The notes beneath the pieces are model-generated. The model searched no databases, had not been told where the DNA came from, and saw only the letters and a program-made list of their open reading frames with translations. A DNA stretch of 64,000 bases from contig NC_058341.1 of assembly GCF_905475395.1 (NCBI RefSeq), forward strand, positions 70,863,597-70,927,596, read 5' to 3'. The position numbers were made by a program, and so were the translations under genes. This DNA is from Chrysoperla carnea (lineage: Eukaryota; Arthropoda; Insecta; Neuroptera; Chrysopidae). This document shows, piece after piece, positions 57,408 through 64,000 of this stretch (position 1 is the first letter of the stretch; each line of letters begins with the position of its first letter).

Positions 57408-58194
57408 ACAGGGTGAACCATGTTAATCTATTATGGCTAAAAGCTGGTTTTGAAGTTAAAAATTACCAAATAAAAAGTAACTTCAATAATTTTGCAGTGT
57501 TGGATGGAGGATATGATATTCTGACATGACATTGTACCTAGTTCTTCGCATTGCTTTAATAGTCTATTAAGATCCTAAAAGGTAAGAGATAGAAAGTGGA
57601 TTTAAATTAAAAAGTTCCTCCTCATAAAAAAACTAACATTTTTAACTTCGAACATTTTTTTCGAAAATCGATATCTTTCGGAGGAAACACGACTTAAAAA
57701 TATGTGTAGTTAATCGAAAGACAAAACCCTACCTACAGAAAAATGCTTTAACTAACATTTGTCAAGAAAAATATGACTTTGACCTAAATTCTAGTTTCAA
57801 GGACATTTGCCTCAATCTTCAAATGATCTTGAAAATTTACCTGGCCTTAAAATCTTTTAACACAAACGAATGACCTTTATTGTCCTTGATAACTTTTTTC
57901 TAAAAATTTTTTGTAAAGCTAGCACATTTTTTGCGATTTAAAGCAATAAAAACATATTTTTAAATCGCAGTTCCTTCGAAAGCTAACGATTTTCGAAAAA
58001 TTGTTTTAAATAAAAAATGTTAATCAATCAAATGAGAATTAACTTTCTAATTAAAAGTGTTATTCTATCTCTTACCTTTTAAAATCTAAATTGGCTATTA
58101 AAACAACCCAAAAAACTAGATCCAATCAAACTCTGCAATTATTACGTACAAAAGGAGCTATTAGCCATAATAGCTAAAAATGGCCCTACCTGTA
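57408..58194. mobile_element. family B MITE, most complete copy
   Basis: Left end TACAGGGTGAACCATGTTAA, right end AAAAATGGCCCTACCTGTA. The two halves are long inverted repeats (GGTAAGAGATAGAAAGTGGA versus GTGTTATTCTATCTCTTACC). No ORF. It is followed 65 bp later by a family A element. Confidence 0.75.
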
Positions 58195-58259
58195 TGTTCA
58201 AACACGTTTGAATATACTGTGGCTAAGATTTACACAAATAACTAAACACGCACGTTGTT

Positions 58260-58794
58260 ATACCATGTATATATGAAATATACATAGTATATTAAGTTTA
58301 GTCCAAAGTTTGTAACGCTTAAAAATAATGAAGCTAGGAAAAAATTTTTGTCATAGGTTTTTGTATAGGTGTTTTGTCATAAAATCACCTAATCCATTTC
58401 CGGTTGTCCGTCCGGATATCGAGCTGAAACAGCGTTTTCACAGCGCACTCAGGACGTAAAAAGTGAGGTCAAGTTAGTAAATGAGCATCATAGGTCAATT
58501 GGGTCTTGGGTCCGTAGGACCCATCTTGTAAACCGTTAGAGATAGAACAAAAGTTTAAATGTAAAAAATGTTCCTTATCAAAAATTAAACAACTTTTGTT
58601 TGAAACATTTTTTCGTAAACATCACTTTTTACCCGTGAGGGCGCCAATTAGGCGGAAATTTTATAATGTACTATACTTGATTATCAGTTATGTATGTGTC
58701 ACATGTTTGTATGTGTTATGTGATAAAGAAATCAACACTGACTATACATGGTATTTCAACAATTAACTCAATCAATTGTTTGTTTCCACTTGTT
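58260..58794 (+). repeat. family A element, nearly full length
   Basis: ATACCATGTATATATGAAAT start, CATTTCCGGTTGTCCGTCC, GGTCTTGGGTCCGTAGGACC, GTTTGTTTCCACTTGTTT end. A short deletion removes the sequence after GTCCGTCC (CTGTGGACACGATAAC is absent). Confidence 0.85.
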
Positions 58795-58799
58795 TATAT

Positions 58800-59700
58800 T
58801 GTATTTATGTGAGCGCACATGAACTAAATTGTAGCAACAACAACATATTTGAAATTAAAACACACCGCCATCTATTGAATACTTATACAAATTAAAAATA
58901 GAATTGTTTGAGGAAAATTGTATAACTTTCACCGCTACCTATCGAAAATAAATAGAACTTAGAAGTGAATACAACGTTCACTAGACGTATAGGATAGATA
59001 AAATCTATGTTTTTAAGTGGAACCAAAAGTCACACTTACTTCTACAAAAATTTTTTTAAATCGGTTCAGTAACATCGTGACATGGGATTTTTATTAAAAT
59101 ACACAAATAAAAGTCACAGCAAAAATACAAAAATAAATAAGCACTGAAGAGTTTTTTCAATAACCAGTGAAAATCAATACTTTTGAATTGAAGAAAAAAA
59201 TTGCCGTTAAATCGTTGAAATAATCTTTTCGGAAAGTTTTTCATATGTAGAATTGTTTCGATAATGTGACCTTAATCTTTGATGGTATTTATGGCCAGTT
59301 CTAAAAAGTAATATCCTACGCTACTGAATGAATGTATTAATAAACTGCAAAACAAATATTCTTGTGTGTTCTCTTTCAAGATTACTCGTACTTTAAGTAT
59401 TTTGTTGTTTAAAAAACAATTTAACAAAATATATTTTAGCAGCTTTTCTTGGTAATCTATCTGGCTTTGTGAATAAGACAAAACAGTTTTGTGTATCGAT
59501 AATATGCGCAGACTTTGTGTGATATTTTGTACTATTTTTCTTTTACGAAGGTCGTAACCTTCTCATGCATATAATATTTGTTTTTCTGTATACATTGTTC
59601 ATTTTAATACTATCCGTGACGTTAATTAACAAATAAGAAGGAATTAAGAAGAAGAAAAGTGATTCAAGCTTTGAATGTGTAACGACATTGTAACTGCGTT
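58800..59700. other. no gene seen
   Basis: AT-rich; minus-strand frames of 62 and 69 codons at 59056-59244 and 59272-59481 have no motif. Confidence 0.4.
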
Positions 59701-59732
59701 TCTATCGAATGTATGTATGTACATTCGATAGA
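59701..59732. repeat. short perfect inverted repeat
   Basis: TCTATCGAATGTA at 59701-59713 is the exact reverse complement of TACATTCGATAGA at 59720-59732; the 6-nt spacer is TGTATG. Confidence 0.85.
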
Positions 59733-59851
59733 TACGACTTTGCTTTGTAGACAAACATTACCTTAGCAACGCCTGTTGTTTGTACTCTAGATAATTGAGG
59801 AATAAATTCTCAAACATAATTATTTTGGTTTTATTTCGTATTTTATTTCAG

Positions 59852-60080
59852 CACTTTCAGATGTAAGAGCAACCTCTTACAAATGAAATACATAATTTTG
59901 GCCCAAATTTTTGTGTTAGGCCTTCGGGCTGATCAAAATTACAGGTCGTGGCCCAGTCTTCAATTAACTTCGAATGGTAACATTGTGCCAGGGATGATAT
60001 CAAGTCTTGGGTCGGCCATCAGTGACAGTTGTCGCGGGAAGGAAACACTAAAATTGACCGTAAAGACTAAATGGGACTAA
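59852..60080 (+). other. candidate terminal exon
   Basis: A good acceptor (TTATTTCGTATTTTATTTCAG ending at 59851, pyrimidine-rich) opens a frame with no stop for 75 codons, ending in TAA at 60078-60080. The internal ATG at 59883 begins MKYIILAQIFVLGLRADQ, which looks like a short hydrophobic segment or signal peptide. The codons are GC-richer than the surroundings. The product (LTSNGNIVPGMISS, SCRGKETLKL) matches nothing I recognise. Repeat sequence begins just downstream, so it could instead be part of an uncharacterised repeat. Confidence 0.2.
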
Positions 60081-60099
60081 ATTCGTAAAGACTAAATTC

Positions 60100-60265
60100 T
60101 TGTTACTCGGGGTGTTTTAAGGGTCGCTGAACATGAATAGTACAATAGAATTGGTCTCCGAGGTACCTGGTACTCAGGGTGAAAGGTATTCCCGTCGTCC
60201 CTTGAAGTTTTAATTCGTTATATAATCAGTCCAAGCCCGTTACTCGGAGCGTTTTTGGACAAAAT
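60100..60265 (-). repeat. family N copy 2
   Basis: TTGGTCTCCGAGGTACCTGG at 60162 followed by AATTCGTTATATAATCAGTC, which is the 4010-4170 interior in the opposite direction. GTTACTCGGGGTGTTTTAAG-GGTCGCTG precedes it. Confidence 0.6.
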
Positions 60266-60269
60266 AAAT

Positions 60270-61639
60270 ATTTCCCAGAAAAATTAACAGATGGTGGTTT
60301 AATTTTTTTAGATGCATTTTTTTTAAAATTATTTTATTAAATCATCAGTCTATTTAGCTTATGGGTATGCCCTTCATGTCCATATGGGTGGATCCGCTAA
60401 TGGAAATATATAATTTGTATGACTATGTTATAATAGTACGATAACTTTTGTGTGTTCGTTATACACAAACATACAAATAGAATAAACACACGAGGAGGTT
60501 ACATATAATTTTAGTCACTCACATAAAGCAAGAATTACGGAGTTGGTTGATTTAGGATATTAAGAGGACCTGGGTTTGAGCCCGGCTTGTGTGAAATTTT
60601 TCCGTTTCTTTCTATTTGTTCAAATAAAAATACTTTTTTTAAATTTGAATTAATTTCTATGAGAAATCCCTCATATATGACTATTTTTAAAAGCTTGAAG
60701 CATTCCAAATAATTCCTCATCTGTACAATGGTCAGTATAGTAACATACAATTTGTACAAATACAGATTGTGTTTTACGTTCAAATAGACATATATGATGA
60801 TACTTGTAAATAAAAATATGTAAACATACACCAACCAACCAAGAACCATGAGATAAGTAATTTTAAACTGACTTTACAATCATAACTTGTATAAAGTGTA
60901 ATTTTATTTTATAATTTGTAATAGGTTTTTATTAAGATTAATTAATATTAATCATAATTATTAATGGATATGCATTAATTTTTAACACACGTAAATGTTT
61001 ACAAATATGTATTTATATTTTATGGTTGATATTTAATATTATATGGGGTAAATAAACTTACCACGTGATTTTTTTATTCAAATTAATGATCACTCAGGCC
61101 AAAAAACGTAGAAGTCAAATTTTTTTAATGAATTCATGAACTCATCGAATATATATATGCTTCAATTTAGGTCCAAATTGTAACAGAGATCTTTTTCTTC
61201 AAAAAATGGGTTACCTAATGAAATCGGTGGGATTGCTATTAAGTCTCATGGCATTATTTTTTTTTATCGTGATAAACTCTTCTCTTTTTAAAACGAATAA
61301 CAAATTTTTACTGTTTTTTCGCGTTGGCTTGAGGCGATTCTACGTAAAACTGCTACGCCAGAAGAAATTATTTACAATTTGATCGTATCCTGGTTGTTGA
61401 TTTCGTATGTGGAAAAATTTGTTGTCTAGTCTGAGAATTAAGCATATTTTGTCATCTGCTTTTCACCCAATCAGTTTCGATAAGGGAGGATTTAGGTTTT
61501 TCATCAGCTGAGATGTTATATGGAACTGAGATTCGACTTCCATATAATTACTTTGGAAATGAAACCGATATATATTGTTCTGTTTTTCAATCTACAAAAG
61601 AATTTAACAGTTAAATAAATAGTCAACGGAATGGCACTC
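60270..61639. other. no gene seen
   Basis: AT-rich. CCTGGGTTTGAGCCCGGC near 60570 looks like a tRNA T arm, but no cloverleaf or A box is convincing. The minus-strand 104-codon frame at 60535-60849 has no motif. Confidence 0.4.
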
Positions 61640-62080
61640 TTTTTGTTACAGTATTTGAAACTTCGTGGTGGCTTCCTTTTGGCGAGTCTAACAAACTTCT
61701 CTCTACGGCTATTTTGGATGACTACGATTACGATTTCTTTCTACGACTGTGTTTTCAAATGAGCATTATAAAGCCATACTTAAACCATTAATCTGAAAAT
61801 GCACATAAGGGAATTTGTCTGACACTATGACCACTTGATAACATTAATACTTAAAAAATCTGCAAAAGTGAACTATTTCTACTCTGCGGCACAAAATTTA
61901 TATACATCTATAAATATATAAATATATAAATGTATAAATCACATGCATATCACCAAATATATTTTAGAGAAAAAAGTATGGTCCCTTTTTTACATTCGCT
62001 CTGTGCAGAGTTTGTGACGCAGAGATATGTATTGAAAAACAGAAATACTTAAGTACGGCATGTACTAGGTGCTAGACAAG
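61640..62080 (+). repeat. family I copy 2, longer
   Basis: TATTTGAAACTTCGTGGTGG, GGCTTCCTTTTGGCGAGTCT, GACACTATGACCACTTGATA, TACTTAAGTACGGCATGTAC. Contains an ATAAATATATAAATATATAA stretch near 61915. Confidence 0.65.
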
Positions 62081-62361
62081 CTAATCGGTGCAGTAGTTTT
62101 TTTGGCCCAAATATTTAATTGTTTAATAATTAATATATTAATGTTATCAAATGGCCATACAACCGATAGCTTATATATGGCGTTATCATGTTCATTTGGA
62201 AACGCAGCACTTAAAAAAGTCCTAGATAGAAAGTCCCGCGGACTATTCATTAACCGTTTCAAAGAAAGTAAATTATCTGCTTTGCCTCTATATCCGAAAG
62301 CAGCTTTCAAGATTTCCATAAGTTTGTCTTGCCTTTCTCTTTGTCATAAGTTTGGCATTCA

Positions 62362-62560
62362 AGTTTTTATAGCGTGCTCAGACGTAAAAATGAGTTTGAG
62401 TTCGTAAATGAGCAACATATTTCAAGGATTTCTTGTAAACACATTTTGTAAACCGTTAGAGATAGAAAAAAGTTTTTAATATTTAAAAAATGTTCCTTTC
62501 CAAAATACAAACAACTTTTGTTTGAAACAGGATTTCGTAAATATAATAGAGAACTTTCAT
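62362..62560 (+). repeat. family A fragment
   Basis: GTTTTTATAGCGTGCTCAGA, GAGTTCGTAAATGAGCAACA, TTTTGTAAACCGTTAGAGAT and AACTTTTGTTTGAAACA are family A blocks; both ends are missing. Overlapping opposite frames at 62065-62407 have no motif. Confidence 0.7.
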
Positions 62561-62687
62561 TCATTTTTTGTTAGCCACAAATTAATTTTTTTTGTCACAT
62601 ATATAAATGAAAGAATAATTCATCTAAAGTATATTTAAGAAATTATTTCTAAAATAAATAATTCCATTTTTGTATTAATTATTAATA

Positions 62688-62805
62688 GCGAGTGAAATTT
62701 ACAAAACTTAAAAACCCCGACCAACTTTCGGATACGGAAAGACAGACATACACACATGCCGGTCGAACTTATAACACCCCTTTTTTATTTCGGGGGTTAA
62801 AAATA
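62688..62805 (-). repeat. family E internally deleted copy
   Basis: On the minus strand it runs TAACCCCCGAAATAAAAAAG, TTATAAGTTCGACC, then directly the 3' end GGTCGGGGTTTTTAAGTTTT-GTAAATTTCAC. Both termini of family E are therefore joined with the interior lost, and this defines the family's ends. Confidence 0.65.
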
Positions 62806-63154
62806 GTTATATTTTTGAATAAAAAAACAGTAGTGATGTATTTACACCGTTGAGGCAGTGAGCTAATCGGAATCACGCTTAATTCACATTTTTCAGCTTG
62901 TTTCTAAAAAAGATTACGTTATAATATATTGAAAGCATGTTTAGAAACAAACCATTTATCATGCTGCATGTTATTTTATCGTATCCCTGTGCGGTATCGT
63001 TGTTAAAAACGATGTGTTGACGACACTGGCGTTTGAATTTATAGTTTAGAAAAACCTTTTTAATTGTAAAATTCCATTAAAAAAAACAATTAAAAATTAT
63101 TTTTTAAATTTTTCTTAGTAAAATTATGAAAAAAAATTAAAAAACATGCAAGTT
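62806..63154. other. no recognisable feature
   Basis: AT-rich, no supported gene or repeat. Confidence 0.4.
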
Positions 63155-63490
63155 CCTTATTGTTTACTCATAATAGCGCAAATTGGGACAAAACTTTGGT
63201 GTTCATTTTCTTCAAAATTCTAAATGATAGGTAGTTGAAAATTTGCAGGTAGTTCCAACTAGTCTCAACGAGTGGTTTTCTCGAGAAACGAGAAACAATT
63301 CTAGAAAATACTTTAGAAAATTTTCGAAGTCTTCGAAAATCAAGCTGAATCGCTTCCGAAAGACCGCGATAATTGCATTCATTTTTTAAAAAAATTTATT
63401 AAGAATAATGCAAGCACTGTAATTCAATACTTTCTATACAGGGTATTTTAACAATTCACTCAGTCAAGTGTTTGTGTTCACTTGTTTGTT
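63155..63490 (+). repeat. family K copy 2 with family A end
   Basis: AGCGCAAATTGGGACAAAAC, GGTGTTCATTTTCTTCAAAA, TTGCAGGTAGTTCCAAC, TAGAAAATACTTTAGAAAAT; the last ~60 bp (GGTATTTTAACAATTCACTC, TGTTCACTTGTTT) are the family A 3' border. Family K may be a diverged relative of family A with a different middle. Confidence 0.55.
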
Positions 63491-63585
63491 CAATATAATT
63501 TGCAACGAATAATCGAAATTAAGTGTTTTAGTAAAGGAGTTTGGAAAGTAAGTGCCATACATTTTTGGGAAGAATATAATTTACG

Positions 63586-63815
63586 GAGCCTAAATGGCCG
63601 AGCGGTCTTAGACTTAGGTTCGAATCCGGGCAGCGGTAATGTCAACAATTATAAATAATGGAGACTGTGGAATTGATCACATTGTCGTCGCTTGGATAAG
63701 AACAAAGTAATCGATTCCACCCACATCATAAATGTAATTGTATAAAATAATAGTGTAGGCGGCCTCTGTGACAAGGCGTATGTCAGGAAAACGGAGGTTA
63801 AACCCCATATTTTTT
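63586..63815 (+). mobile_element. tRNA-derived SINE, copy 2
   Basis: A box TGGCCGAGCGG at 63595-63605 and B box GGTTCGAATCC at 63617-63627 are both canonical, but only about 12 nt apart, so most of the tRNA middle is deleted. The body shares GTCGTCGCTTGGATAAG and a GGAGGTTAAACCCC tail with 24251-24545. The boxes are intact, but the deletion probably impairs Pol III promotion. Confidence 0.8.
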
Positions 63816-64000
63816 ATATAATTTACGGAAATTTTCTATTGCAATACTTTTGACATGAAAAAGCTAACAGTGTTTCAATTTTGAACTATAAATTTTTAGT
63901 AGCAAGAGTAACGAAATAAGTATATGCATTATTGTTTCTTTTAAGTGGACGTAAAGATTTGCTCATAACTCAATAATTTTAATTGGATGTGTAGGCAAAT

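Noticed and set aside
60535..60600. Possible tRNA-like sequence GGGTTTGAGCCCGG
   Set aside because: B box is imperfect and no cloverleaf forms; no match to the SINE core.
62065..62407. Overlapping 84- and 112-codon ORFs on opposite strands
   Set aside because: No recognised motif, partly covers a family A fragment and a family I copy; choice of strand not supportable.

Overview
The window is AT-rich, repeat-dense nuclear DNA of a eukaryote, most likely an insect. The clues are short (TTAGG)n-type telomere-like tracts (29323-29343, 46752-46770), a Pol III tRNA-Gln gene, tRNA-derived SINEs, many MITEs/foldback elements, and an acidic C2H2 zinc-finger protein with IKEE motifs. I cannot name the order. 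No bacterial, organellar or viral gene set is visible.

Two genes are well supported. One is a tRNA-Gln(TTG) gene at 6377-6448. The other is a single-exon, minus-strand C2H2 zinc-finger gene of 235 codons at 7888-8595. A second tRNA-Gln copy (17675-17740) has lost its anticodon by an exact 6-nt deletion. A decayed non-LTR retrotransposon (49127-49985, minus) still shows a YADD reverse-transcriptase motif. Three further stretches are weak exon or ORF candidates (12021-12179, 19248-19655, 59852-60080).

The rest is mainly interspersed repeats, grouped here by comparing copies within the window. Family A: ~550-bp element containing a GTCCGTCCGTC tract (801, 10063, 31311, 32175, 58260, plus fragments). 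Family B: CAGGGTG-ended long-inverted-repeat MITE (14294, 22395, 31866, 36940, 57408). Family C: ACAGTGTG-ended element (36150, 12953). Family D: GGCTCCAG-containing repeat (10719, 43048). Family E: CCCCCGAAAT-ended repeat (21755, 39535, 40573, 62688). Family F: hairpin element with AACCGACTTC ends (20850, 34984, 51582). Family G: 30101 and 44360. Families H, I, J, K, L: two-copy repeats. Family N: repeat containing CCGAGGTACCTGG (4010, 60100). Family O: RTE/CR1-like tail with CGCTTCGCTGG (5625, 23040, 25510, 46828). There are also two pogo-type MITEs with TA target duplications (11483-11919, 30440-30799), a CAGTAATCC MITE (32914-33785), and a tRNA-derived SINE pair (24251, 63586).

The most interesting structures are: (1) a 28-30 bp palindromic-motif array at 16043-16165 and 16921-17026 flanking a nearly perfect 113-bp hairpin; (2) family F hairpins, whose arms match within a copy but differ between copies at several paired sites; (3) a ~480-bp duplication whose edge coincides with the stop codon of the zinc-finger gene; (4) the tRNA-Gln pseudogene lacking exactly its anticodon. 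I found no convincing multi-gene novel system.
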